NCBI GenBank assembly: GCA_016704325.1
Contig: JADJAG010000004.1
Coordinates: 310,001-374,000, forward strand
From: Chitinophagaceae bacterium
GTDB lineage: Bacteria; Bacteroidota; Bacteroidia; Chitinophagales; UBA10324
Direction of reading: 5' to 3'
DNA: 64,000 bases
Position 1 is the stretch's first letter. Every line of letters begins with the position of its first letter. Below the pieces are notes generated by a model that was not told the DNA's origin, did no database searches, and saw only the letters and a program-made list of their open reading frames with translations. A program made the position numbers and the translations under genes. Below are positions 17,576 to 26,466 of the stretch, one piece after another.

Positions 17576-18253
17576 TCAGGCTTCCACCTTTTCCAAAATA
17601 TCCATGGCTGAAGAAGTGCCGATGCGATCTGCACCCGCCTCTAAGAGTTGAAGAATCTGCTTTTTTGTTTTGATGCCGCCCGATGCTTTGATCTTGATTT
17701 TTTTAGGAAGCAATTCCCGAAGGGTTTCAATCATTTCCACGGTAGCTCCCTGCCCAATAAATCCGGTAGATGTTTTTACGTAATCCACTTCGGCTTTTAC
17801 AGCAAGCGTGCAGGCGCGTTTTAAATCACTTTCCGATAACATGCCCGCTTCAATAATCAGCTTCACAATTTTGCCGCGAAGGTGGGCCAGTTGCGTTATG
17901 CTCTGCAATTCTTTCAGCACATCTTTATCGTTGCCGGAATAGAAGGCGCCGAGATTCATCACCACATCCAGTTCATGCGCTCCGTCTTCCATGGCGCGTT
18001 TGGCCTCTTCCACTTTAATATATGCACTGGAATAGCCAAAAGGGAAACCAATTACGGTTGCCACCTTCACCTTTTCATTTTCAAGAATGGTGAAAGCATT
18101 GCGCACATAGTAAGGCGGTACACAAACGGTTGCAAACTGGTGTTCCACTGCTTCGGTGCATAGTTGTTTAAGCTGCTGCAACGTGGTTTCCGGTTTCAGT
18201 AAAGTGTGATCTATTTTAGAGGCTATATCAATACCTTCACGCTTCTTTTCCAT
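17576..18253 (-). CDS. deoC: deoxyribose-phosphate aldolase
   Basis: 225 residues, standard length. It cleaves 2-deoxyribose 5-phosphate to glyceraldehyde 3-phosphate and acetaldehyde in nucleoside breakdown. Catalytic features are visible: the Schiff-base Lys160 in DYVKTSTGF, Lys189 in KIKASGGI, and Asp95 in ELDVVMNLG. IDHTLLKPE near 14-22 and GADRIGTSSAMDIL near 207-220 are family signatures. The start overlaps the end of secA by 17 bases, so the two are probably translated from one message with secA first. Confidence 0.95.
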   Translation of the reverse strand: MEKKREGIDIASKIDHTLLKPETTLQQLKQLCTEAVEHQFATVCVPPYYVRNAFTILENEKVKVATVIGFPFGYSSAYIKVEEAKRAMEDGAHELDVVMNLGAFYSGNDKDVLKELQSITQLAHLRGKIVKLIIEAGMLSESDLKRACTLAVKAEVDYVKTSTGFIGQGATVEMIETLRELLPKKIKIKASGGIKTKKQILQLLEAGADRIGTSSAMDILEKVEA

Positions 18254-21200
18254 GACAATTCTTATATTTTTTTCCGCTGCCGCAAGGACATGGATCGTTT
18301 CTTCCTGTTTTTGCTCCTACCCGTATGGGTTCTAATTTTCTCGGTGCTTCCTCCTGGCCGTTGCCATTGCTGCGTTCATTGCCATTGTTTTCGGCATTTA
18401 CCGGCACATTGGTCATAGCGGCACCACGACCTTCACGCATCCTGCTGTAATCTGTTTTTTCCTGCACCCGTGCCTGGTTAACCTGTTGAACAGGCTGATT
18501 GGGTAAACCCGCTTTGAAGAGAAATGAAATTACTTCACGGTTGATTTCACCCAACATCTTTTTGAACAGCTCAAAGGCTTCGAACTTATAGATGAGCAAG
18601 GGATCTTTCTGCTCGTAACGCGCATTTTGCACCGATTGCTTCAGGTCGTCGAGCTGGCGCAGGTTTTCTTTCCAGGCATCATCAATGAAAGAAAGGGTGA
18701 TGCCACGCTCAAATGATTTGATGACTTCGCGGCCGTTGGATTCATGTGCTTTTTTCAGGTTAGTAACTACCTGCATGCCACGGATACCATCGGTGAAGGG
18801 CACCACGATGTTTTCTATGGTTTCACCCCTGTTTTGGTATACGTCTTTAATTACCGGAGTGATCGTATCCGAAAGGTATTGCATCTTTCGTTTGTACACT
18901 TCCGTAACTTCTTCATAAAGGCTATGCGATAAAGCTGCAGCTTTATTATTCTTAAATGCTTCTGCAGAAATCTGTGTATCGGTAGATAGAAAACGGATCA
19001 CATCGAACTTAAATGCTTCAAAGTCATTTGCATCCTGGTGCTGTACAACCAATTCTTCGCAAAGATCAAACACCATATTGTTCAGATCATAGGAAAGGCG
19101 CTCACCAAACAGCGCATGCCTGCGTTTTTTATAGATCACTTCCCGTTGCGCATTCATTACATCATCGTATTCGAGCAGGTGCTTCCGTATACCGAAGTTA
19201 TTCTCTTCCACTTTTTTCTGTGCGCGTTCGATAGATTTAGTGATCATGGAATGCTGTATCACCTCACCTTCTTTATAGCCAAACCGGTCCATAAATCCCG
19301 CTATACGATCGCTGCCGAATAAGCGCATCAGGTCATCTTCCAGGGAAACAAAAAACTGTGTTTTTCCCGGATCACCTTGTCTGCCTGCACGGCCACGCAA
19401 CTGACGGTCAACACGACGTGCTTCATGGCGCTCTGTGCCAATGATGGCCAGTCCGCCGGCTTCTTTTACGCCCGGCCCCAGTTTAATATCTGTACCACGG
19501 CCGGCCATATTGGTAGCAATGGTTACGGCTCCGGATAACCCGGCTTCCGCTACGATTTCTGCCTCCCGCTGATGCTGTTTTGCATTCAGCACATTGTGTT
19601 TGATGTTTTTAAACTTGAGCATGCGCGACAGCAGTTCCGAGACTTCCACATTGGTAGTACCTACCAAAACCGGTTGCCCTGCTTTGCTTAGTTTAATAAT
19701 TTCATCAATGGCAGCATTGTATTTTTCGCGTTTGGTTTTGTAAACAAGATCCTGTTCATCTTTGCGGATCATCTGCACGTTGGTAGGAATCACCACCACA
19801 TCCAATTTATAGATGGACCAAAATTCACCTGCTTCCGTTTCTGCAGTACCGGTCATGCCGCACAGTTTGTGGTACATGCGGAAATAATTCTGCAGCGTAA
19901 CGGTTGCGAAGGTTTGTGTGGCTGCTTCCACCTTCACGTTTTCCTTTGCTTCAATAGCCTGGTGCAAACCATCGGAATAGCGACGACCGTCGAGAATACG
20001 GCCTGTTTGTTCATCCACAATTTTCACTTTGCCGTCCATCACCACATACTCATTGTCTTTCTCGAAGAGGGTATAGGCTTTCAGCAATTGCTGTAAGGTG
20101 TGTATGCGTTCGCTTTTGATGGCGAAGTCCTGCATGAGTTGGTCTTTCGTCAAGACTTTTTCTTCCGGTGTGGCAGCAGACTTTTCAATTTCCGCAATCA
20201 TGGCGCCTACATCGGGTATTACGAAAAAGCTTTTATCCTCACCGGCTTCCGTAAGCAGTTCAATACCTTTATCAGTAAGATCAACCTGGTTGTTTTTTTC
20301 ATCTATCGTGAAAAATAATTCCGCATCGGCCTTGGGCATTTCCTTCTGACTGTCTGCCAGGTGATAGCTTTCAGATTTGAGCATGACAGCCTTATTGCCT
20401 TCTTCGCTCATGAATTTTATCAGGTTACCATATTTAGGTAAGCCCCTGTGTGCACGTAAGAGTGCAAGTCCGCCTTCTGTGGGGCCCGTTTTTCCTGTCT
20501 CAATTAATTTCTTCGCATCATTTAGAAACTGGTTAACCGCCCGTTTCTGTGATTCCACCAGTTTGAGGATACGTGGCTTCATCTGTTGAAACTGCTGATC
20601 ATCACCTTTGGGAATGGGGCCGGAAATTATCAAAGGGGTACGCGCATCATCAATCAAAACAGAATCTACCTCATCCACCATGGCATAATGCAGTTTGCGC
20701 TGCACCAATTCCTCCTTCGACCTCGACATATTATCTCTCAGGTAATCGAATCCGAATTCATTATTTGTACCATAAGAGATGTCGCAATTATAGGCGGCCT
20801 TACGTTCGGCAGAATGGGGAGGATAGTTATCGATACAATCGACTGTTATTCCCAGGAACTGGAACAATGGTCCGTTCCATTCGCAGTCACGTTTTGACAG
20901 GTAATCATTTACCGTAACCAGGTGTACACCAAGACCGGTAAGTGAATTGAGATAAGATGGTAACGTAGAAACCAGTGTTTTACCTTCGCCGGTTGCCATT
21001 TCCGAAATTTTTCCCTGGTGCAATACGATACCACCAATAAGCTGCACATCATAGTGTATCATTTTCCAGGTAACGGGTAATCCGCGAACGAGCCAGGTAT
21101 TGCTATAGATCGCTTTATCATCGGCGATGGTCACGAAATCTTTTTTTGCTGCAAATTCGCGGTCAAGATCGGTTGCAGAAACGGTGAGCGTGGAATTTTC

Positions 21201-21569
21201 GGTAAAGCGACGGGCTGTCTCTTTCATCACGGCAAAAGCCTCGGGCAGAATTTCATTCAGGATATCTTCCAGCTTCTGATCGCGGTCTTTCTCAAGGGTG
21301 TCAATCTTTTTATAGAATTCTTCTTTTTGATCAAACGACACCTCATCGCTCTCCGCTTCTGTTTTCAACTCCGTTATTTCCTGATCGATATCGGCAATAT
21401 GCGCCTGGATGCGTGCTTTGAATTCGCCGGTTTTAGCCCTGAGTTCATCATGAGAAAGGGAGGACAACTTGGCGTAAGCCGCTTTAATCTCTTCGACGAT
21501 AGGCAGAATAGCACGGACATCTTTATCTGATTTATTGCCGCCAAGTAATTTAGTAAGGAAACCTAACAT
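18237..21569 (-). CDS. secA: preprotein translocase ATPase SecA
   Basis: 1110 residues, the extended size usual in Bacteroidetes (E. coli 901), with extra sequence in the first nucleotide-binding domain region (about 335-430). It drives post-translational export through SecYEG. Walker A GEGKT is at 194-198, with MVDEVDSVLIDDARTPLIISG (DEAD-like) around 295, the second RecA domain with IATNMAGRGTDIKLG and the arginine-finger motif ERHEARRVDRQLRGRAGRQGD, a helical scaffold/wing region, and the C-terminal zinc motif CPCGSGKKYKNCHG (about 1094-1107). A candidate promoter element TAACTTTG lies at 21703-21696. It is the first gene of secA-deoC. Confidence 0.98.
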   Translation of the reverse strand: MLGFLTKLLGGNKSDKDVRAILPIVEEIKAAYAKLSSLSHDELRAKTGEFKARIQAHIADIDQEITELKTEAESDEVSFDQKEEFYKKIDTLEKDRDQKLEDILNEILPEAFAVMKETARRFTENSTLTVSATDLDREFAAKKDFVTIADDKAIYSNTWLVRGLPVTWKMIHYDVQLIGGIVLHQGKISEMATGEGKTLVSTLPSYLNSLTGLGVHLVTVNDYLSKRDCEWNGPLFQFLGITVDCIDNYPPHSAERKAAYNCDISYGTNNEFGFDYLRDNMSRSKEELVQRKLHYAMVDEVDSVLIDDARTPLIISGPIPKGDDQQFQQMKPRILKLVESQKRAVNQFLNDAKKLIETGKTGPTEGGLALLRAHRGLPKYGNLIKFMSEEGNKAVMLKSESYHLADSQKEMPKADAELFFTIDEKNNQVDLTDKGIELLTEAGEDKSFFVIPDVGAMIAEIEKSAATPEEKVLTKDQLMQDFAIKSERIHTLQQLLKAYTLFEKDNEYVVMDGKVKIVDEQTGRILDGRRYSDGLHQAIEAKENVKVEAATQTFATVTLQNYFRMYHKLCGMTGTAETEAGEFWSIYKLDVVVIPTNVQMIRKDEQDLVYKTKREKYNAAIDEIIKLSKAGQPVLVGTTNVEVSELLSRMLKFKNIKHNVLNAKQHQREAEIVAEAGLSGAVTIATNMAGRGTDIKLGPGVKEAGGLAIIGTERHEARRVDRQLRGRAGRQGDPGKTQFFVSLEDDLMRLFGSDRIAGFMDRFGYKEGEVIQHSMITKSIERAQKKVEENNFGIRKHLLEYDDVMNAQREVIYKKRRHALFGERLSYDLNNMVFDLCEELVVQHQDANDFEAFKFDVIRFLSTDTQISAEAFKNNKAAALSHSLYEEVTEVYKRKMQYLSDTITPVIKDVYQNRGETIENIVVPFTDGIRGMQVVTNLKKAHESNGREVIKSFERGITLSFIDDAWKENLRQLDDLKQSVQNARYEQKDPLLIYKFEAFELFKKMLGEINREVISFLFKAGLPNQPVQQVNQARVQEKTDYSRMREGRGAAMTNVPVNAENNGNERSNGNGQEEAPRKLEPIRVGAKTGRNDPCPCGSGKKYKNCHGKEA

Positions 21570-21695
21570 GTTAATTCGTATTTAATGTCATTCCTGACAT
21601 GCCTGAGCATTATTTATTTCGCTTGCCGGAAACCCGCTAAAGCAAACCTGGTCTGCAGGAATAACGAAGCAGTGAGAAGCGATAAAAAAGGAGGA

Positions 21696-21703
21696 CAAAG
21701 TTA
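21696..21703 (-). promoter_or_regulatory. candidate -7 box for secA
   Basis: TAACTTTG on the minus strand fits TAnnTTTG and lies about 127 bases before the secA start. No good TTTG box is present at the usual distance upstream. The rest of the 21570-22110 gap holds no gene, RNA or repeat I can support. Confidence 0.3.
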
Positions 21704-22110
21704 ATTTAAAAAATCCGACGCTGTTGAAGTAAAATAAAAGGATTGCATATCCAAAAGGCGTTCCGATTAAAATATGTGGGACAAGATGTCAGTTAAGGCT
21801 ATTGGTTGGTGCCCGAAAAATGCATATACACACCATGAGCCTCTTAGATTAAAGGGATTATGAATGCAGGTTATACCGATAGTGTCTGCGCTATAAGTAA
21901 AAGTCCGGTTATATACCACCGATAACCGGTATCAAGCTGATTTACAATGGATTTATTTTTTGCTGATTAGATCGCAAGGATTTCTTCGTGAGCAGAAATT
22001 TTTGTTAGCTTGGAGAAAATGCGGTTGCTAATCTGTGGTAACCAGTTAAACTCGTGTTATCCGAGTGCTTTTTTTCTTTTCAGTTGCGTAGATAGCAACG
22101 TATGAAAATT

Positions 22111-22437
22111 TCACTTCAGCTTTTCATTTCTAGTATGACGGGTTGCATCGCGGGCGCTTTTCTTCTGAAGGTTTGCCTCCAATGCTTTAGTGAGGTCGAT
22201 GCCGGTTTGGTTGGCTATACAAATTAGCACAAACAACACATCAGCCAATTCATCATCAAGATTTTTCTCCAGATCGGTTTCTTTAAAGGATTGTTCGCCA
22301 TATTTCCTGGCGATGATGCGAGCCACCTCACCGACTTCTTCCGTAAGCATGGCCATATTGGTCAGTTCATTAAAGTATCTGACACCGGTGGTTTTGATCC
22401 AATGGTCAACTTGTTGCTGGGCTTCGGAAAGGTGCAT
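22111..22437 (-). CDS. MazG-like nucleotide pyrophosphohydrolase
   Basis: 108 residues, one MazG fold. These enzymes hydrolyse (d)NTPs to monophosphates, often for pool sanitation. The metal-binding pattern is visible as LTEEVGEVARII (E-E-x-x-E, near 31-42) and DDELADVLFVLICIAN (D-E-x-x-D, near 61-76). The start ATG gives the normal N-terminus. It follows the Rieske-flavodoxin gene by 20 bases and so looks like the last gene of the redox operon; whether its function is linked is unknown. No terminator with a clear T-run is seen after it. Confidence 0.85.
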   Translation of the reverse strand: MHLSEAQQQVDHWIKTTGVRYFNELTNMAMLTEEVGEVARIIARKYGEQSFKETDLEKNLDDELADVLFVLICIANQTGIDLTKALEANLQKKSARDATRHTRNEKLK

Positions 22438-22457
22438 TTGTGCTAGTAATGTTTTTG

Positions 22458-23600
22458 TTAAACGGATGAATTCGATTTTTTTATTTCTTCTTCCATTCCA
22501 GATGGCGATTCGCTGATTTTAGGCAACGGAGCATTAAAAGTATTGCTGGGATGCTGTTTCAGCAAGCCGGACAACCGAACGGTATTATCAACCAGTTCTT
22601 TTACTGAACGATCGATATAGGTTGATTTGGCAAACAGCTGAATGTTGCGATCCATATCTTCTGCTGACCATCCGCGACTCCAACCCACAAAGCTAAAAGG
22701 CGGAAAGGTGAATCCTATGTCGGTAAGGAAGACCATCATCTGCGCTGCAACAGCCTGTATATTATCCTGGCCACCTGTAATGATAAGCGAAGCAACTTTA
22801 TCCTTTATCAGTATTCGGTCTTTAATCGTGATCTGATTCTGCACGCAGTTAAGCCTTTCTACCATCTTGAAATAAAGTGAAGAAGCAGTTCCCCAGCGAA
22901 TGGGTGTTGCGAACAAGACCACATCTGCCCATAGAATCATGGCCCTGTACACTTCATTCATGCCATCATCGGGATTCATTTCAGAAATTGAACATGGCCA
23001 GGTACAGGCATTCTGGTGCTGTGAATAATAACCTTCGCAATGGCGAAATTCCAGGTCACGCAATTTGATCATTTTTGTAGCAGCACCATACTTTGACTTT
23101 GCGTATTCAAGCGCTTTTTCAAGAGCAGCCTCTGAGGTAGAATATCGGGGAATTGCTCCATTCATGTTTGTGGAAGAGATTCCCAAAACGTTGCAGGAAC
23201 CGGGTGTGGTCTGGTATTTTAGTTTCTCCAGGTCTTCGAGTAGTTTTTTTTCAGGGTGCTCTGCATGCTTTGCTTTAACAATGGGTTTTTCGCTGACAAA
23301 AATTTTTCCATTTTCCACTTTCACTTCATACAGCGCCTGCTGGTCGTGGTAACCCGGTGGGGCACTGCCGGTTTTAATATTGTATTCCCAGCCATGCCAG
23401 GGACAGGTTACATAAAGACCATCATACTTTTTTTCTACAAGACCCAAGGCCAGCGGTCCGGCTTTATGCAGGCAGGCATTGGCCATTGCCGTGATCTCGC
23501 CATTAAAATGAAAAAGTGCAATTTTTACAACACCTAAGGCAACTACTTTTTGAGAACCTTCAGGTAGTTTATCCAGGGGTAATACTTCAATATAGTTCAT
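22458..23600 (-). CDS. fusion of Rieske [2Fe-2S] domain with flavodoxin-like NAD(P)H-dependent FMN reductase domain
   Basis: 380 residues, no signal peptide or TM segment, so probably cytoplasmic. Residues 1-105 form a Rieske ferredoxin-like domain with ligands C43-x-H45 and C66-x2-H69 (CPWHGWEY). After a linker, about 130-350 is a flavodoxin/FMN-reductase fold: GISSTNMNGAIPR (phosphate-binding loop region, 140-152), a cysteine group C188, C199, C203 (ACTWPCSISEMNPDD), FATPIRWGTASSLYFKMVERL near 230-250 and LIITGGQDN. Such flavoproteins pass electrons between NAD(P)H or ferredoxin and small substrates. The fusion suggests direct transfer between the Rieske centre and FMN. It lies in the operon with a membrane Rieske protein; the substrate is unknown. 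Confidence 0.85.
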   Translation of the reverse strand: MNYIEVLPLDKLPEGSQKVVALGVVKIALFHFNGEITAMANACLHKAGPLALGLVEKKYDGLYVTCPWHGWEYNIKTGSAPPGYHDQQALYEVKVENGKIFVSEKPIVKAKHAEHPEKKLLEDLEKLKYQTTPGSCNVLGISSTNMNGAIPRYSTSEAALEKALEYAKSKYGAATKMIKLRDLEFRHCEGYYSQHQNACTWPCSISEMNPDDGMNEVYRAMILWADVVLFATPIRWGTASSLYFKMVERLNCVQNQITIKDRILIKDKVASLIITGGQDNIQAVAAQMMVFLTDIGFTFPPFSFVGWSRGWSAEDMDRNIQLFAKSTYIDRSVKELVDNTVRLSGLLKQHPSNTFNAPLPKISESPSGMEEEIKKSNSSV

Positions 23601-23693
23601 AGCTTTAATTTTTTATTCTTTGCTGCCGGCAACCTGAAACACTTTTGATGGCTAAAGATTTGCTTTTGCATATCAACCGGAAAAAATAACCTG

Positions 23694-24524
23694 TTACCGG
23701 ATTATTTTTATTCCGGATGAAGGATCAGTTTTCAAAATCAGCCAGTCATCCACCTTAGTAATTTTTCCTGATACTTCAACAGGCATTCCGACATAAGAGA
23801 GTACCCTGCTATTTACAGGCATACCTGAAGTATCGCGTAATATGAAAAATGTCTCCTGACCTTTTTCATTCCTGATCATCAGCATGGGTTGAATGCCACC
23901 TGCAATACACCGTATGGCACAATCGCTGTGTGGCTTCCCTTCTCCGGGTTTCATTACGCCGAAATAGCATTTGGGGTCGATGATTTGTCCGTACAAAGTG
24001 GAACCACCATGGTCTTTAATTTTTGATGTTGCGATTCCATCAAGTTGATTTTTTGATGCAGTTTTGACTTCAAGAACTGATTTATCCTTTTCAGAAAGTT
24101 CCAGTATGGTTATTCCTTTATTATAGATCAGTTTGCCACGTACTTTAATCCAAAGTTTGTTAAGGTCTGATGTGTTGTTTGCTACTACACTATTGATTAC
24201 CGGTTCTGCGCCGAACTTCCCATAATTGACCAATGGTATTGTTTTAACAACAGGATTCCCATAAAGATCTTTGCCGTAAAGTGTTTTGATAGCCGGAAAA
24301 GGTTGTAACATCAGTACACCTTCCAACTCTGTAAGTTTGTTTCTTTCGAAAATGCCGGTAGAAAATTTTTGCTGATTCGTAACAACGATGATAATGGTGA
24401 AATACATCACCACCAAAATTGCAAAGACTATCAGCCTGACAAAATTCCTATATTCAGCAGGTGCCTTAGGGAGGTATCCGATGTAAAACGAATCCGGAGC
24501 TTCCGGCTTTCGCAGGATTTTCAT
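23694..24524 (-). CDS. membrane-anchored protein with C-x15-C-x3-C motif; function unknown
   Basis: 276 residues with a basic N-terminus and one TM helix (about 29-49); the rest should face the periplasm. No catalytic family is recognised. A conserved-looking core DPKCYFGVMKPGEGKPHSDC followed by AIRCIAGG carries C186, C202, C206 and His199, a pattern fit for binding a metal, haem or redox cofactor. The last ~60 residues look like a small OB-like beta barrel (GMPVEVSGKITKVDDWLIL). It sits 35 bases after the ferric-reductase/Rieske gene, so a role in the same electron-transfer chain is inferred. I have seen similar cysteine motifs beside Rieske genes but cannot name the family. Confidence 0.75.
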   Translation of the reverse strand: MKILRKPEAPDSFYIGYLPKAPAEYRNFVRLIVFAILVVMYFTIIIVVTNQQKFSTGIFERNKLTELEGVLMLQPFPAIKTLYGKDLYGNPVVKTIPLVNYGKFGAEPVINSVVANNTSDLNKLWIKVRGKLIYNKGITILELSEKDKSVLEVKTASKNQLDGIATSKIKDHGGSTLYGQIIDPKCYFGVMKPGEGKPHSDCAIRCIAGGIQPMLMIRNEKGQETFFILRDTSGMPVNSRVLSYVGMPVEVSGKITKVDDWLILKTDPSSGIKIIR

Positions 24525-24559
24525 AGTTCAGGAATTAAGAATTCAACCAATTCTGGCAT

Positions 24560-25603
24560 TTATTGTCTGTTTTCAAATAGTACCGGTTCAACCCGCGTAC
24601 CCGGTGGATGCGCTTCCGGGTTTATGTAAATATAACCATCAACGACTTTAAGTCGGTAAGTGGTTACTTTTTCTTTGAAAGGTGGTGGTGAACAGCCATC
24701 TTCAGGTTTGTATTGATAGCCATGCCACGGACAAGTAACACAACCATCAATGATTCTGCCTTCACCCAATGGCCCCATTTGGTGCCTGCACACATTAGAG
24801 ATAGCGGAAAGTTTGCCATCATATTTAAAAACGGCTATACGTTCACCATTTGCAGTAAAAATTTTTGCACGGTTTTCCATGATTTCCTCTGTATGACATG
24901 CCGCGAGATACCCATCTGCTGTCAGGCTTTGCAGGAGTTTGTCTTTCTTCCATTCCCCAAAACCGCTGTACATATGAATGCCAATTAGCCAAAACATTCC
25001 AAACAAAATCAAAAGCAGCATATTCCTGTGGTGTTCGAGTTCAACCACGCCAAGCATTACATGCATTACCACCAAAGCATAAGCCAGGTAAACCAGCATG
25101 TGAAGTGATTTCCAGATGGAAGGGGTAAGATTTTTTAGCCAAAAATCATGACTCGTGGCAGCCATCACCATCAATATTAATAAGGCGAAAAAACCCAATA
25201 CCTGGAATGGAAAATGGATGAAAGAGCCATAATGCGTATTTGAAGTAAAGAGGGAGCGCAATGGATTGGTATTGCCCAATGCATGAAATTGAACCAGGTT
25301 CAACAAACCATGAAATAAAGCGATAATAAATAAGGAGACTCCCATATGCCGGCGATTGTAAAGCAGGATGAGGAAGCGTGTATCAATTCTTGCCAGTGGC
25401 CCGATGGATAAGATCAGATGCAACAGCAATGCTGCCAATGTTCCGGTAGCACGGATCAACACGATTTCTATCGTTGCCTCAGGGAAAAATTTGAAATGGA
25501 GCACAATAAAAAGTACGAGATATAAAAGAATAAGGCACCAAAGCACTAAGTCGTAATGCCGCTTCTGCCGGTTCCAGGAAATAGCTCTGTATGAATGGCT
25601 CAT
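24560..25603 (-). CDS. ferric-reductase-like membrane cytochrome b fused to a C-terminal Rieske domain
   Basis: 347 residues. Six TM helices (about 18-37, 45-67, 84-107, 126-148, 165-187, 191-211) form a ferric-reductase-like/MsrQ-like domain with candidate haem ligands H86 and H98 in helix 3 and H168 and H181 in helix 5. The C-terminal part (about 225-330) is a Rieske [2Fe-2S] domain with C272-x-H274 and C291-x2-H294 (CPWHGYQY). With a basic N-terminus and six helices the Rieske domain should be cytoplasmic. It could pass electrons between the cytoplasmic Rieske-flavodoxin protein and membrane haem. The operon context supports this, but the donor and acceptor are unknown. Confidence 0.85.
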   Translation of the reverse strand: MSHSYRAISWNRQKRHYDLVLWCLILLYLVLFIVLHFKFFPEATIEIVLIRATGTLAALLLHLILSIGPLARIDTRFLILLYNRRHMGVSLFIIALFHGLLNLVQFHALGNTNPLRSLFTSNTHYGSFIHFPFQVLGFFALLILMVMAATSHDFWLKNLTPSIWKSLHMLVYLAYALVVMHVMLGVVELEHHRNMLLLILFGMFWLIGIHMYSGFGEWKKDKLLQSLTADGYLAACHTEEIMENRAKIFTANGERIAVFKYDGKLSAISNVCRHQMGPLGEGRIIDGCVTCPWHGYQYKPEDGCSPPPFKEKVTTYRLKVVDGYIYINPEAHPPGTRVEPVLFENRQ

Positions 25604-25646
25604 GGTGATTTGCTGTATTCAAATTAATAATCAGGAGGCGAAGCGT

Positions 25647-26075
25647 TCAGAAATCAACCCGGCTCAGCACTGTTTGCCTGATGGTATCTTTCACTATTAT
25701 TGAAAAAGGCGGCTCGATATCCTGTAAATTGAAAAGATACCTGGCCTGTCCACCCATCATGCCAAGTATCTTTTGTGTTTTCTGTTCACCAAATTTTTTT
25801 GAATAGCTGATCATAACCAGTTCTGATGCCGGATTAAACCCGGAAATCTGAATGACTTCAAGTATGCTTCCTCCTTCATAGTTTTTTTTGATATTATAAA
25901 CATATTCAGCACTTACCACAGAACGTTTTAATTCAGGGAAGGCAATATGCTGCTCTGAAAAATCATGTACAGGAAACTTTGGGGTAAGTAAGTAAGCGGC
26001 GATAGTAAGTACAGGTAAGACTATTCCAATTGCGAGCCACACGAACAGGTGCCTTTTCCGGTGTGAGGCAATCAT
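25647..26075 (-). CDS. membrane-anchored protein of unknown function in redox operon
   Basis: 142 residues from the ATG at 26075 (MIASHRKRHLFVWL). A longer frame opening at 26120 would add 15 residues, but the ATG at 26075 overlaps the stop of the upstream gene as ATGA, which decides the start. One TM helix (about 9-30) precedes a periplasmic part with no recognised domain; it has no cysteines, and contains VPHDFSEQH-like and ELVMISYSKKFGEQKTQKILGMMGGQ-type text (shown in parts). It lies 43 bases upstream of the ferric-reductase/Rieske gene. Role in assembling or binding the redox complex is only inferred from position. Confidence 0.7.
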   Translation of the reverse strand: MIASHRKRHLFVWLAIGIVLPVLTIAAYLLTPKFPVHDFSEQHIAFPELKRSVVSAEYVYNIKKNYEGGSILEVIQISGFNPASELVMISYSKKFGEQKTQKILGMMGGQARYLFNLQDIEPPFSIIVKDTIRQTVLSRVDF

Positions 26076-26278
26076 ACTGAATTCTTTTTTGTTATTACAC
26101 GGTATAGCAGGTAAGGCCAAAATAACATGGAAGCAGGAAGTATAATTAGACGGAAACTGATTGGTGTATCAACGGCCTGTTCATCCAACTGATTAACCCA
26201 GTGAAATACAAAGATCAAAGCGAAAAGGAATCCGGCTTTCAGATAGAAGGCGACTATAGTTAGAATCAGTGAAAGCAC
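26072..26278 (-). CDS. small two-helix membrane protein, first gene of redox operon
   Basis: 68 residues with two hydrophobic segments (about 3-27 and 40-62). Its stop codon overlaps the next start as ATGA (26072-26075), typical of translational coupling, which is the main evidence that it is real. No family is recognised. It would begin the operon leading through two Rieske proteins to the MazG-like gene. Confidence 0.6.
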   Translation of the reverse strand: MLSLILTIVAFYLKAGFLFALIFVFHWVNQLDEQAVDTPISFRLIILPASMLFWPYLLYRVITKKNSV

Positions 26279-26466
26279 GATCTGCAGTAATTAAATGAGA
26301 CTGTTAATTGAAATGCAAATTACGCTATTGCATTTACAAATAACAGAAATAGATCATGCTAACTTCTCGATCAACGCAATTTTTGAATTGAGCGATGCTT
26401 AATTGTTGGGAAGTATCCGGATAATTTGCCTGCCTTTTTTTTAAAAACCGGATGTTTCGCGTTAAA

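Noticed and set aside
22040..22075. Possible terminator after ACTCGTGTTATCCGAGTGC plus T-run
   Set aside because: The stem is only 5 bp and the T-run is on the plus strand where no gene ends.
21570..22110. tRNA, riboswitch or small RNA in the secA leader region
   Set aside because: No cloverleaf or known aptamer pattern could be seen.
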